64,000 nucleotides of DNA from assembly GCA_030340625.1 (NCBI GenBank), contig JAOPHQ010002282.1, forward strand, positions 221,001-285,000. The letters are read 5' to 3'. The position numbers and the translations under genes are program-made. Below the pieces are notes generated by a model. The model was not told the DNA's origin. It did no database searches and saw only the letters and a list, made by a program, of their open reading frames with translations. The DNA is from Merluccius polli (lineage: Eukaryota > Chordata > Actinopteri > Gadiformes > Merlucciidae). Positions 44,901 through 56,854 of this stretch are shown one piece after another (position 1 is the stretch's first letter; the number at the start of each line of letters is the position of its first letter).

Positions 44901-45858
44901 CAAAGCAGATTGGAAAAGTTATCTTGGCAAAGTAGTGCATGCCTACAATGTCACACGAAATGAGTCCACCGGATATGCACCATATTACCTGCTCTTTGGT
45001 CGTAACCCCAGATTGCCCATCGATAACATGTTTGGCATCCAGCAGAATGATGGTAGTGTATCACATGAAGACTATGCAAAGATGTGGAAACTTAGGATGG
45101 AAGAGGCATACCAGTTGGCCACCAAGACAGCACAGGCTAGTGGGAAAAGGGGAAAGGAATTCTATGACAAGAAGATCCAGGGAGCGGAGCTACATCCTGG
45201 CAACAGAGTGCTGATCCGTAATCTCACAGAAAGAGGTGGGCCAGGGAAACTGAGGTCATTCTGGGAAGAGAAAGTCCATGTAGTAGTCAAGAGGAAGCAT
45301 CACGAAAGTCCAGTCTATGAAGTACAACCGGAGGATGGCCAGGGCCGCACTAGAGTGCTTCATCGGAATCTGCTGCTCCCCTGTGACTTCCTGCCTGTCG
45401 AGATACATACACCTGAGAAGAAAAGAGGAAAAAGAGGATGCAAAAACAAGAAAAGAACACAGACCCCACGCCACACAGAACCAGAGTCTTCGTCTGATAG
45501 TGAAGAGGATGACTGGAGATGCATCGCCGGTTGGCCTAAAGAGGGTTCGTTAGAGCAACACAGGACCAGCCTGAGACCTGAGGCTTCAGAGTTTCAGCCG
45601 CATCAGCCAACGGAAGCACCAGCACCTGAGGAAGATGATGGGATGGCTGCCCCCCCTGAGGCCCTGTGGCCATTGGGTGCTGATGAAGAACCGGCTGTGA
45701 CTGACTTGGAGGATGACGAGACGGCGACAGTCGATCCTGAAGAAGAGGAAGCAGTGTCCCCACCATCCTCCCCGCCTGCAAGACAGTATCCTTCCAGATT
45801 TAGACATGCACCCAGAACATTGACATATAATACTTTAGGGCAACCTACATTCAGTTAA
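41989..45858 (+). CDS. Pol (reverse transcriptase, RNase H, integrase) of the Ty3/gypsy element
   Basis: 1289 aa from the first ATG, although the frame is open from 41917. Reverse transcriptase spans about residues 215-390, with VCVRKKDGSLRLCCDYRELN and the catalytic QPYLDDTLVHS box intact. RNase H has LHCDACQDGLGAVLY and VVYTDNNPLTYVL. Integrase begins with an H-H-C-C region (HEEMGHLGVERTLHLVRDRF, then KVCSCVKRKR), then VSVDFLHLE (Asp), HHDQGREF (Asp) and NGQVERFNRTLL (Glu). An acidic C-terminal tail of about 150 residues follows, with no chromodomain seen. Pol lies in the +1 frame relative to gag, so expression needs a +1 (or -2) shift in the overlap, or re-initiation at 41989. Confidence 0.92.
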   Translation: MFVRMIKTSDPECSDGVVRMGRQKEVIQAGQVRSVKCSVRTGPLLSSQEALFVPDEHAPWSEGARMMESMITLGKGTYSRLTLPVINDTGHDITLSPRTVLGQVQLVKAVYPAEAKPVVAPSASPVVPPEVNGEESAPAKNELEDKDRYDPPIAVTHLPLAHQQKVKQLLREECQAFAKGDEDVGCIPSLQLKIRLTDPTPVRRTYVSVPKPLHKDVKQYLEDLLNRGWIKKSRSHYSSPIVCVRKKDGSLRLCCDYRELNKKSLPDRHPIPRIQDTLDSLHGSAWFSVLDQGKAYHQGFMEESSRPLTAFITPWGLYEWIRIPFGLSSAPSEFQRSMEECLVGLRDEICQPYLDDTLVHSQTFEDHLKDLRKVLQRYQQHGVKLTAKKCELFKNKVRFLGKIVTPEGYTMDPAEVAPVQDMKQRKPATVGEVRKLLGFISYYRAYIPNFSRVAKPLYALLCSEGTSNDAVKDNRKQKAVARKKKQSQVPSYQRIRWTDEHSAVLCQLIDHLSSPPVLSYPNFEEPFVLHCDACQDGLGAVLYQRQEGKLRVIAYGSRTLSTPEKNYNLHSGKLEFLAMKWAICERFRDYLYYAPSFVVYTDNNPLTYVLTTAKLNATALRWVAELADFRFTIKYRPGKSNSDADGLSRMPLDIEKYMLTCSQQIQPDILSSCWKGLSIYQEEGEPLLCPLTIAAAIAEVSSDPQIDTFTQISPKDLRAAQDEEPLLQRVKRCVAKQQWPRIKEAHSELSVFARERAKLLCDADGVLRRQTSTRTQLVVPSKFRPLILNQTHEEMGHLGVERTLHLVRDRFFWPHMQRDIEHHINKVCSCVKRKRPNKAVRAPLTNIVTTYPFELVSVDFLHLEKCKGGYDYILVVMDHFTRFAQAYACRNNTARTAAEKIFGDFVLKFGFPTKLHHDQGREFENKLFAELQKYSGIQGSRTTPYHPQGNGQVERFNRTLLAMLRNLDDEAKADWKSYLGKVVHAYNVTRNESTGYAPYYLLFGRNPRLPIDNMFGIQQNDGSVSHEDYAKMWKLRMEEAYQLATKTAQASGKRGKEFYDKKIQGAELHPGNRVLIRNLTERGGPGKLRSFWEEKVHVVVKRKHHESPVYEVQPEDGQGRTRVLHRNLLLPCDFLPVEIHTPEKKRGKRGCKNKKRTQTPRHTEPESSSDSEEDDWRCIAGWPKEGSLEQHRTSLRPEASEFQPHQPTEAPAPEEDDGMAAPPEALWPLGADEEPAVTDLEDDETATVDPEEEEAVSPPSSPPARQYPSRFRHAPRTLTYNTLGQPTFS

Positions 45859-46422
45859 AGTTAAATGTTTAGACTCAGTTGAGTAATGTTTATGCTCAGG
45901 CACTCCGGTTACAGGGTGAGTGTAGTTAGGCATTTGTAAGTTCATGTTTATGTGAAGGGATAATACAGGAAGATTATTTAAAGAAGACAGGGTAAAAACA
46001 GCATTTTAGTTAACAGGGGCCCACAACAAAGTCAGTTCAGTCAGAATCACACTGAGGGTTTATTGCAGAGGTAATTAGTGTTGTAAGAAAAATATTCAGA
46101 CAGAAATTACATGAGAGACAAAAGTGATCATAATGAGTGTCTTCGATGCAAGTGAAGTGTGAGATTCTGTATGATTTGCTACAGGTCAAAGGTCACGCCT
46201 ATCCCAGATAAGACAGACTGCCCGTGGAAACTGCGGAGTAAATGGATGGTGGTCGTAGTGCACAATGACCTCCACTATTGGACACATGATGTTGAAACTG
46301 AGATATATGTTATGTGAAGTCTGTAATCAGATATTTTCCGTAGATCTGGGACTCAAACTTGTATGCAATCACGCTAATAAAAGCAGTGAACTAGTGGGTA
46401 ATGTCGGGACGACATTTAATTT

Positions 46423-46434
46423 AGCAGGGGAGAA
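46423..46434 (+). other. Polypurine tract
   Basis: AGCAGGGGAGAA immediately before the 3' LTR, the usual position for plus-strand DNA priming. About 560 bp of noncoding DNA separate the end of pol from it. Confidence 0.7.
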
Positions 46435-46723
46435 TGTAATGTACTCCGTATTTCTTGTTTTAGTGAAACCCTTTTCTTTTAGCTGTGTGTTGCCCTTTTT
46501 GATTTAATTGAGTGAAATACCATGTTAAAAGAGTTGACCACTAGATGGCAGTGTAAGGCCAGGAATGAGTGTGTGTGTAGCGAAATAAGCAGAGAAGAAG
46601 AAAATAAAAAAATGCACGAGTTGCCTGTACAGTTCTACACGACGAATTCAAATAAAACAAAGGATTATTAACAGCACACGGTTTGGATGCTCATCTTTTA
46701 ATTTCCTTACCAAGTGTGCAACA
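46435..46723 (+). repeat. 3' LTR
   Basis: 289 bp, matching the 5' LTR at every position I compared, followed by ATAACACC flank. Confidence 0.95.
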
Positions 46724-47316
46724 ATAACACCTAGTGCATTATCAGTTGGTAGCCCTATAGCACTATAGGGCAATAGTACAACATCTGATGAGGGCCTGGG
46801 TCAGGAGTTGATGCCAATAAAGTGAAGTAGAGCAAAGATAGAGAGGTTTTAGTAGAGATAGGTTTAGGCGGGTTTTCCAAATAAAAACAATAAATCCAAT
46901 GCAAACCAATGCAAAAATGACAATACAAACATGATGAGACACAAACAGGTGAATATCTCGAGAACCCATTGTTCAATTTTAACATTTGACCGGTCTATTG
47001 AAAGGTCAGGGACAATAGAATTGAATGACACCAAGCCCATCGCAATTGCACTATATGGCCACCAGATGGCGATAAAGAATGTGTGTTCTGATTGAAGGCA
47101 GTTGACCTATTTTCTGTGAAACCCTCTCTTACCTACTATACATGATTGTAAACATGATTGGGAGGTTTCAAAATGTTGCCCAGACACTGGATTATCTGTG
47201 TATGGTGGTTTTAAGTGATCAAACACAACTTTGATGACAAAAAGGTAGGTAAGACATAAGACATCATTTGTGATTGTTACTTGAAAAAGAGAAGTTTGTT
47301 CTTAATGGGTTTTGGC

Positions 47317-47848
47317 TAGCCTGGCAAGCCAGACCCACATCAGAAAGATGTAAGGTCTGGCTCAGCTCCATTGGCAGTGTGGGCGGGATAAACGGTTGTC
47401 TTTCAAGTTCCCTCTGCACGCAATAGGATAGCGCTACAACCAATCAGAGCAACGAAGAAGGTGACGTAGTCAGAGCCGTCGCTCTGACTACGTCATTAAT
47501 CAAAACTCCGAATACATATTTATTTTTGAGGAAAGACTTCAGTGCCGTTCTTTGTTCTTTTCTCAAATAAAATGTTAACTTCAAGTCTTGAAGAGTCGCG
47601 GCCAAAGCCGAGTGGAAAGACAGCCGTTCACCAGCAGCAGCAGCCATTGTTTACCTCTAACACGGAACCGTCGCAACTTTGTCGTCATGGTAGCCCGGCT
47701 TTCGACTCCGCCCCTCACACTGTGATTGGTCAGACATACAAGACACACTTGGTGTTTCCAGCACCAAAAAGCGGACGGAGCTATGCTAGACCTACCTAGC
47801 TGCCAAATAAATTTGCTGCCGCTAGGGGGTGTCTAGAGATCTAGGCTA
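47317..47848. mobile_element. hAT-type MITE (first of three copies)
   Basis: TAGCCTGGCAAGCCAGACC at the left and ...ATCTAGGCTA at the right give short inverted ends (TAGCCT/AGGCTA), with GGTTTTGGC directly repeated at 47308-47316 and 47849-47857, close to the 8-bp duplication of hAT elements. It is 532 bp and noncoding. It recurs in the other two tandem units. Confidence 0.7.
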
Positions 47849-49320
47849 GGTTTTGGCCTCTAGTTCAACGAGTTTGGGAAAAACATTGCTATTGCTGTGC
47901 ATGTGCACATGCACAGTTATGAAACTCTTGTTACTTGCTTATTATTTAATTTGCGGTTCGAATTGTGTTTCATTTAGCTAAAAATGGTTATAATAGTCTA
48001 AAAGTTGAGAATATTATTGTTCTAGGGGTGTATGACATGACTGCTTTCTCACATGTTTAAATGCCTTACAAAGTGTTTAATTTTTTGTAACCTCGATTAC
48101 AACCCTACAGCTCTCCGTCTGCATCATCTTTTAAAATTGTAATCCATAAGAAAATCGTAGTCAATTATTTTCAAACTTTCTAAATTGGCTTCAATAACCA
48201 GCTTTGGCTGCAACCATTCTGTGTATGTATGTATCGGGCCTCAAGCAACGGTGCATGAGAGATGTGCAATATTTGTATTTTACTGCGGTAAATTGATTGC
48301 ACAAATGTAAATATAAATCTTATGATTCATCTGCATTTGTTAGACGGTTGCAGTGGCGGCTTGTTCCATGGGGAGATTGGGCGACGCCCCTCCAAAGGCG
48401 GAATGGGAGGGTATTTTTCTATCCCATTCTACCACAGTGTTACGCTGTTCTAGACAGTTTGTCCCCTGCCTCTGAATATCTGTCCAATCAGCGTCAAGTC
48501 GTGTTCCGTGGAGTACCGCCCCTTTCGGACGATTTTAGGCTGGTTGAAAATCGCCCTGATGGCTCTGATTGACTTTCATGTTACATTTTTTCGAACTGTA
48601 TCTCTTTGGGTTCCAGGGGAGCTTGCACTAACGTGTTTTCGTCATATGTACGTATGACGTTGACGTGACTACACCGCCGGGGCAGCTATCTAGTCACGTC
48701 AATGTCAGTCACGTCAATGTCTCAGAGCAACTCCAACTCCATCATGTCATTACGAGAAATACCTTTCAGTCGTTGAAATAATCAGGATAAATTGGCTGTA
48801 ACTTAAGAATTAGGACCACCAGACCAAATTTAAACATCATTCAAGTATCTACAAGGGGGGTGAAGTCGTCTAAAACAGAGATTTTCACAGAGCTGGTATG
48901 AGTGGAAAACGTGGCTAGCGGGATGCGAAGTAGATAATGTGAATAATATGTGAATATACTGTATGTTATGTATTATCTTCTTTCTAATGCCGTCTATGTA
49001 TTTGTCACTCGTCAAGAATTTCACCATTTAGAATGACCCTGTGTTATACTGTCCATTTGACAAATACTGTAAATTTGATTTTGATGTAAATAGTTGTATT
49101 CATTGCACATTATCAGACCCAGTGCCACTGCTCTTTATTCTGGATTTTGCTGCACCTAAAATAAAATGTTGAATGTTGAATTCAGTCTGATGAAGACTGA
49201 AGCAGATTATTTTGACAGTAAAGACCTTACTCATAATTAATTTGATTTGATTAATGGTGAAGCAGGTATCTCTCTCTACATTCAAAGGTATTTGTGAGGG
49301 TAAACTGATAGATGACAATG

Positions 49321-52300
49321 TAATGTTTATGCTCAGGCACTCCGGTTACAGGGTGAGTGTAGTTAGGCATTTGTAAGTTCATGTTTATGTGAAGGGATAA
49401 TACAGGAAGATTATTTAAAGAAGACAGGGTAAAAACAGCATTTTAGTTAACAGGGGCCCACAACAAAGTCAGTTCAGTCAGAATCACACTGAGGGTTTAT
49501 TGCAGAGGTAATTAGTGTTGTAAGAAAAATATTCAGACAGAAATTACATGAGAGACAAAAGTGATCATAATGAGTGTCTTCGATGCAAGTGAAGTGTGAG
49601 ATTCTGTATGATTTGCTACAGGTCAAAGGTCACGCCTATCCCAGATAAGACAGACTGCCCGTGGAAACTGCGGAGTAAATGGATGGTGGTCGTAGTGCAC
49701 AATGACCTCCACTATTGGACACATGATGTTGAAACTGAGATATATGTTATGTGAAGTCTGTAATCAGATATTTTCCGTAGATCTGGGACTCAAACTTGTA
49801 TGCAATCACGCTAATAAAAGCAGTGAACTAGTGGGTAATGTCGGGACGACATTTAATTTAGCAGGGGAGAATGTAATGTACTCCGTATTTCTTGTTTTAG
49901 TGAAACCCTTTTCTTTTAGCTGTGTGTTGCCCTTTTTGATTTAATTGAGTGAAATACCATGTTAAAAGAGTTGACCACTAGATGGCAGTGTAAGGCCAGG
50001 AATGAGTGTGTGTGTAGCGAAATAAGCAGAGAAGAAGAAAATAAAAAAATGCACGAGTTGCCTGTACAGTTCTACACGACGAATTCAAATAAAACAAAGG
50101 ATTATTAACAGCACACGGTTTGGATGCTCATCTTTTAATTTCCTTACCAAGTGTGCAACAATAACACCTAGTGCATTATCAGTTGGTAGCCCTATAGCAC
50201 TATAGGGCAATAGTACAACATCTGATGAGGGCCTGGGTCAGGAGTTGATGCCAATAAAGTGAAGTAGAGCAAAGATAGAGAGGTTTTAGTAGAGATAGGT
50301 TTAGGCGGGGTTTTCCAAATAAAAACAATAAATCCAATGCAAACCAATGCAAAAATGACAATACAAACATGATGAGACACAAACAGGTGAATATCTCGAG
50401 AACCCATTGTTCAATTTTAACATTTGACCGGTCTATTGAAAGGTCAGGGACAATAGAATTGAATGACACCAAGCCCATCGCAATTGCACTATATGGCCAC
50501 CAGATGGCGATAAAGAATGTGTGTTCTGATTGAAGGCAGTTGACCTATTTTCTGTGAAACCCTCTCTTACCTACTATACATGATTGTAAACATGATTGGG
50601 AGGTTTCAAAATGTTGCCCAGACACTGGATTATCTGTGTATGGTGGTTTTAAGTGATCAAACACAACTTTGATGACAAAAAGGTAGGTAAGACATAAGAC
50701 ATCATTTGTGATTGTTACTTGAAAAAGAGAAGTTTGTTCTTAATGGGTTTTGGCTAGCCTGGCAAGCCAGACCCACATCAGAAAGATGTAAGGTCTGGCT
50801 CAGCTCCATTGGCAGTGTGGGCGGGATAAACGGTTGTCTTTCAAGTTCCCTCTGCACGCAATAGGATAGCGCTACAACCAATCAGAGCAACGAAGAAGGT
50901 GACGTAGTCAGAGCCGTCGCTCTGACTACGTCATTAATCAAAACTCCGAATACATATTTATTTTTGAGGAAAGACTTCAGTGCCGTTCTTTGTTCTTTTC
51001 TCAAATAAAATGTTAACTTCAAGTCTTGAAGAGTCGCGGCCAAAGCCGAGTGGAAAGACAGCCGTTCACCAGCAGCAGCAGCCATTGTTTACCTCTAACA
51101 CGGAACCGTCGCAACTTTGTCGTCATGGTAGCCCGGCTTTCGACTCCGCCCCTCACACTGTGATTGGTCAGACATACAAGACACACTTGGTGTTTCCAGC
51201 ACCAAAAAGCGGACGGAGCTATGCTAGACCTACCTAGCTGCCAAATAAATTTGCTGCCGCTAGGGGGTGTCTAGAGATCTAGGCTAGGTTTTGGCCTCTA
51301 GTTCAACGAGTTTGGGAAAAACATTGCTATTGCTGTGCATGTGCACATGCACAGTTATGAAACTCTTGTTACTTGCTTATTATTTAATTTGCGGTTCGAA
51401 TTGTGTTTCATTTAGCTAAAAATGGTTATAATAGTCTAAAAGTTGAGAATATTATTGTTCTAGGGGTGTATGACATGACTGCTTTCTCACATGTTTAAAT
51501 GCCTTACAAAGTGTTTAATTTTTTGTAACCTCGATTACAACCCTACAGCTCTCCGTCTGCATCATCTTTTAAAATTGTAATCCATAAGAAAATCGTAGTC
51601 AATTATTTTCAAACTTTCTAAATTGGCTTCAATAACCAGCTTTGGCTGCAACCATTCTGTATGTATGTATCGGGCCTCAAGCAACGGTGCATGAGAGATG
51701 TGCAATATTTGTATTTTACTGCGGTAAATTGATTGCACAAATGTAAATATAAATCTTATGATTCATCTGCATTTGTTAGACGGTTGCAGTGGCGGCTTGT
51801 TCCATGGGGAGATTGGGCGACGCCCCTCCAAAGGCGGAATGGGAGGGTATTTTTCTATCCCATTCTACCACAGTGTTACGCTGTTCTAGACAGTTTGTCC
51901 CCTGCCTCTGAATATCTGTCCAATCAGCGTCAAGTCGTGTTCCGTGGAGTACCGCCCCTTTCGGACGATTTTAGGCTGGTTGAAAATCGCCCTGATGGCT
52001 CTGATTGACTTTCATGTTACATTTTTTCGAACTGTATCTCTTTGGGTTCCAGGGGAGCTTGCACTAACGTGTTTTCGTCATATGTACGTATGACGTTGAC
52101 GTGACTACACCGCCGGGGCAGCTATCTAGTCACGTCAATGTCAGTCACGTCAATGTCTCAGAGCAACTCCAACTCCATCATGTCATTACGAGAAATACCT
52201 TTCAGTCGTTGAAATAATCAGGATAAATTGGCTGTAACTTAAGAATTAGGACCACCAGACCAAATTTAAACATCATTCAAGTATCTACAAGGGGGGTGAA

Positions 52301-52756
52301 GTCGTCTAAAACAGAGATTTTCACAGAGCTGGTATGAGTGGAAAACGTGGCTAGCGGGATGCGAAGTAGATAATGTGAATAATATGTGAATATACTGTAT
52401 GTTATGTATTATCTTCTTTCTAATGCCGTCTATGTATTTGTCACTCGTCAAGAATTTCACCATTTAGAATGACCCTGTGTTATACTGTCCATTTGACAAA
52501 TACTGTAAATTTGATTTTGATGTAAATAGTTGTATTCATTGCACATTATCAGACCCAGTGCCACTGCTCTTTATTCTGGATTTTGCTGCACCTAAAATAA
52601 AATGTTGAATGTTGAATTCAGTCTGATGAAGACTGAAGCAGATTATTTTGACAGTAAAGACCTTACTCATAATTAATTTGATTTGATTAATGGTGAAGCA
52701 GGTATCTCTCTCTACATTCAAAGGTATTTGTGAGGGTAAACTGATAGATGACAATG
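49321..52756. repeat. Tandem triplication, unit 2 (3436 bp)
   Basis: Near-identical to unit 1. The differences I found are an extra G in the GGCGGGG run near 50310 and a missing GT in TTCTGTATGTATG near 51658. It carries an LTR copy at 49872-50160 and a MITE copy at about 50754-51285. Confidence 0.95.
49872..50160 (+). repeat. Duplicated LTR in unit 2
   Basis: Copy of the 3' LTR with the same polypurine tract before it and the same flank after it. It arose by segmental duplication, not by a separate insertion. Confidence 0.93.
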
Positions 52757-55700
52757 TAATGTTTATGCTCAGGCACTCCGGTTACAGGGTGAGTGTAGTT
52801 AGGCATTTGTAAGTTCATGTTTATGTGAAGGGATAATACAGGAAGATTATTTAAAGAAGACAGGGTAAAAACAGCATTTTAGTTAACAGGGGCCCACAAC
52901 AAAGTCAGTTCAGTCAGAATCACACTGAGGGTTTATTGCAGAGGTAATTAGTGTTGTAAGAAAAATATTCAGACAGAAATTACATGAGAGACAAAAGTGA
53001 TCATAATGAGTGTCTTCGATGCAAGTGAAGTGTGAGATTCTGTATGATTTGCTACAGGTCAAAGGTCACGCCTATCCCAGATAAGACAGACTGCCCGTGG
53101 AAACTGCGGAGTAAATGGATGGTGGTCGTAGTGCACAATGACCTCCACTATTGGACACATGATGTTGAAACTGAGATATATGTTATGTGAAGTCTGTAAT
53201 CAGATATTTTCCGTAGATCTGGGACTCAAACTTGTATGCAATCACGCTAATAAAAGCAGTGAACTAGTGGGTAATGTCGGGACGACATTTAATTTAGCAG
53301 GGGAGAATGTAATGTACTCCGTATTTCTTGTTTTAGTGAAACCCTTTTCTTTTAGCTGTGTGTTGCCCTTTTTGATTTAATTGAGTGAAATACCATGTTA
53401 AAAGAGTTGACCACTAGATGGCAGTGTAAGGCCAGGAATGAGTGTGTGTGTAGCGAAATAAGCAGAGAAGAAGAAAATAAAAAAATGCACGAGTTGCCTG
53501 TACAGTTCTACACGACGAATTCAAATAAAACAAAGGATTATTAACAGCACACGGTTTGGATGCTCATCTTTTAATTTCCTTACCAAGTGTGCAACAATAA
53601 CACCTAGTGCATTATCAGTTGGTAGCCCTATAGCACTATAGGGCAATAGTACAACATCTGATGAGGGCCTGGGTCAGGAGTTGATGCCAATAAAGTGAAG
53701 TAGAGCAAAGATAGAGAGGTTTTAGTAGAGATAGGTTTAGGCGGGTTTTCCAAATAAAAACAATAAATCCAATGCAAACCAATGCAAAAATGACAATACA
53801 AACATGATGAGACACAAACAGGTGAATATCTCGAGAACCCATTGTTCAATTTTAACATTTGACCGGTCTATTGAAAGGTCAGGGACAATAGAATTGAATG
53901 ACACCAAGCCCATCGCAATTGCACTATATGGCCACCAGATGGCGATAAAGAATGTGTGTTCTGATTGAAGGCAGTTGACCTATTTTCTGTGAAACCCTCT
54001 CTTACCTACTATACATGATTGTAAACATGATTGGGAGGTTTCAAAATGTTGCCCAGACACTGGATTATCTGTGTATGGTGGTTTTAAGTGATCAAACACA
54101 ACTTTGATGACAAAAAGGTAGGTAAGACATAAGACATCATTTGTGATTGTTACTTGAAAAAGAGAAGTTTGTTCTTAATGGGTTTTGGCTAGCCTGGCAA
54201 GCCAGACCCACATCAGAAAGATGTAAGGTCTGGCTCAGCTCCATTGGCAGTGTGGGCGGGATAAACGGTTGTCTTTCAAGTTCCCTCTGCACGCAATAGG
54301 ATAGCGCTACAACCAATCAGAGCAACGAAGAAGGTGACGTAGTCAGAGCCGTCGCTCTGACTACGTCATTAATCAAAACTCCGAATACATATTTATTTTT
54401 GAGGAAAGACTTCAGTGCCGTTCTTTGTTCTTTTCTCAAATAAAATGTTAACTTCAAGTCTTGAAGAGTCGCGGCCAAAGCCGAGTGGAAAGACAGCCGT
54501 TCACCAGCAGCAGCAGCCATTGTTTACCTCTAACACGGAACCGTCGCAACTTTGTCGTCATGGTAGCCCGGCTTTCGACTCCGCCCCTCACACTGTGATT
54601 GGTCAGACATACAAGACACACTTGGTGTTTCCAGCACCAAAAAGCGGACGGAGCTATGCTAGACCTACCTAGCTGCCAAATAAATTTGCTGCCGCTAGGG
54701 GGTGTCTAGAGATCTAGGCTAGGTTTTGGCCTCTAGTTCAACGAGTTTGGGAAAAACATTGCTATTGCTGTGCATGTGCACATGCACAGTTATGAAACTC
54801 TTGTTACTTGCTTATTATTTAATTTGCGGTTCGAATTGTGTTTCATTTAGCTAAAAATGGTTATAATAGTCTAAAAGTTGAGAATATTATTGTTCTAGGG
54901 GTGTATGACATGACTGCTTTCTCACATGTTTAAATGCCTTACAAAGTGTTTAATTTTTTGTAACCTCGATTACAACCCTACAGCTCTCCGTCTGCATCAT
55001 CTTTTAAAATTGTAATCCATAAGAAAATCGTAGTCAATTATTTTCAAACTTTCTAAATTGGCTTCAATAACCAGCTTTGGCTGCAACCATTCTGTGTATG
55101 TATGTATCGGGCCTCAAGCAACGGTGCATGAGAGATGTGCAATATTTGTATTTTACTGCGGTAAATTGATTGCACAAATGTAAATATAAATCTTATGATT
55201 CATCTGCATTTGTTAGACGGTTGCAGTGGCGGCTTGTTCCATGGGGAGATTGGGCGACGCCCCTCCAAAGGCGGAATGGGAGGGTATTTTTCTATCCCAT
55301 TCTACCACAGTGTTACGCTGTTCTAGACAGTTTGTCCCCTGCCTCTGAATATCTGTCCAATCAGCGTCAAGTCGTGTTCCGTGGAGTACCGCCCCTTTCG
55401 GACGATTTTAGGCTGGTTGAAAATCGCCCTGATGGCTCTGATTGACTTTCATGTTACATTTTTTCGAACTGTATCTCTTTGGGTTCCAGGGGAGCTTGCA
55501 CTAACGTGTTTTCGTCATATGTACGTATGACGTTGACGTGACTACACCGCCGGGGCAGCTATCTAGTCACGTCAATGTCAGTCACGTCAATGTCTCAGAG
55601 CAACTCCAACTCCATCATGTCATTACGAGAAATACCTTTCAGTCGTTGAAATAATCAGGATAAATTGGCTGTAACTTAAGAATTAGGACCACCAGACCAA

Positions 55701-56193
55701 ATTTAAACATCATTCAAGTATCTACAAGGGGGGTGAAGTCGTCTAAAACAGAGATTTTCACAGAGCTGGTATGAGTGGAAAACGTGGCTAGCGGGATGCG
55801 AAGTAGATAATGTGAATAATATGTGAATATACTGTATGTTATGTATTATCTTCTTTCTAATGCCGTCTATGTATTTGTCACTCGTCAAGAATTTCACCAT
55901 TTAGAATGACCCTGTGTTATACTGTCCATTTGACAAATACTGTAAATTTGATTTTGATGTAAATAGTTGTATTCATTGCACATTATCAGACCCAGTGCCA
56001 CTGCTCTTTATTCTGGATTTTGCTGCACCTAAAATAAAATGTTGAATGTTGAATTCAGTCTGATGAAGACTGAAGCAGATTATTTTGACAGTAAAGACCT
56101 TACTCATAATTAATTTGATTTGATTAATGGTGAAGCAGGTATCTCTCTCTACATTCAAAGGTATTTGTGAGGGTAAACTGATAGATGACAATG
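52757..56193. repeat. Tandem triplication, unit 3 (3437 bp)
   Basis: It matches unit 1 at the two positions that distinguish unit 2. It carries an LTR copy at 53308-53596. After TGACAATG the sequence continues into unique flank (TATCTGTTGATGG), whereas units 1 and 2 jump back to the unit start. The junction has a 2-bp TA microhomology. Confidence 0.95.
53308..53596 (+). repeat. Duplicated LTR in unit 3
   Basis: As in unit 2: same 3' internal sequence before it and same ATAACACC flank after it. Confidence 0.93.
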
Positions 56194-56195
56194 TA

Positions 56196-56854
56196 TCTGT
56201 TGATGGCCCCAGTGGATTGTTCAGTCTGTAGAGCCAAAATCATTTTATTCGAAACATTTACAATGAACTCCTGGATCCAAAAATACTGTACCTAAGGAAC
56301 AATCCATGTCTTGTGGTGGTATTGCTACGTGGCTACGCTGTGGTGGTATTGCTATTGTACAATGCAATGTGACAATGTCACATGGGTCACCTTAGCCATC
56401 GTTGCAACAATTGCCCCCCTGAGAGATTCTGCAGGAGCCGCCACTGGACGGTTGTCAGTTTTAGCGACGGCCAGCGGAGGAAGCGCAGCAACCGTCTGCA
56501 GCTAGCCTCCCCCGGATCCAGCCTGGAGCAGCCCAGGTCCAGCCACACCTCTGCCTGCCAGAACCGCAGCCCATGGCCCATGCTCCAGGAGGAGATGGAG
56601 ATCGTGCGCCGTCGCCCTGGTGGAGGGGACCTAACGACGGCTGTTCCAGGCCCTCCAAAGGCAGCAGCCTCAGGCCTCCAGTCTCCAGGATGGAGGGGAG
56701 GGGGGGTTGGCGTGTGACACCGGGGAGGTGTAGAGGCAGTGGGGTTTGGGGGTTGTTTGTATTTTTATTTTAGGTATGGAAACCCTGTAAAGAGTCCAGG
56801 TTTTATGTAGGTATAGTAACCCTGTTGAGAGTCCATTTTTCAATTTAGTGTTGG
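56196..56854. other. Unassigned GC-rich segment
   Basis: Contains a GC-rich open stretch (56382-56717, + strand, with C-N-N-C and R-R-K-R-S-N-R words) that I do not recognise. It lies directly before the LTR-like repeat at 56855 and could be internal sequence of the same decayed element. No convincing domain is visible. Confidence 0.3.

Larger units (their letters stand above)
39606..46723 (+). mobile_element. Full-length Ty3/gypsy LTR retrotransposon
   Basis: Two 289-bp LTRs (39606-39894 and 46435-46723, TGTAATG...GCAACA) look identical by eye. ATAA flanks both sides (39602-39605, 46724-46727) as a probable 4-bp duplication. The primer-binding site starts five bases after the 5' LTR, and a purine tract precedes the 3' LTR. 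Two long open frames (gag-protease and pol) fill the interior with no stops or frameshifts. Identical LTRs and open frames indicate very recent insertion and possible competence. The 3' end of the element was later included in a tandem triplication. Confidence 0.93.
45884..49320. repeat. Tandem triplication, unit 1 (3437 bp)
   Basis: It starts TAATGTTTATGCTCAGG just after the pol stop. It contains the retrotransposon 3' noncoding part, polypurine tract, 3' LTR and about 2.6 kb of downstream flank, including a hAT-type MITE (47317-47848). The next unit begins at 49321 with the same sequence. No gene is visible in the flank; short reading frames in it have no recognisable similarity. Confidence 0.95.

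Noticed and set aside
39972..45858. Endogenous retrovirus with envelope
   Set aside because: No envelope frame follows pol; the element has 560 bp of noncoding DNA before the polypurine tract and Ty3/gypsy-type domains.
46265..55445. Triplicated short reading frames of 65-91 residues
   Set aside because: They recur only because the 3.44-kb segment is triplicated. None has a recognisable domain, and they overlap LTR or MITE sequence or antisense DNA.
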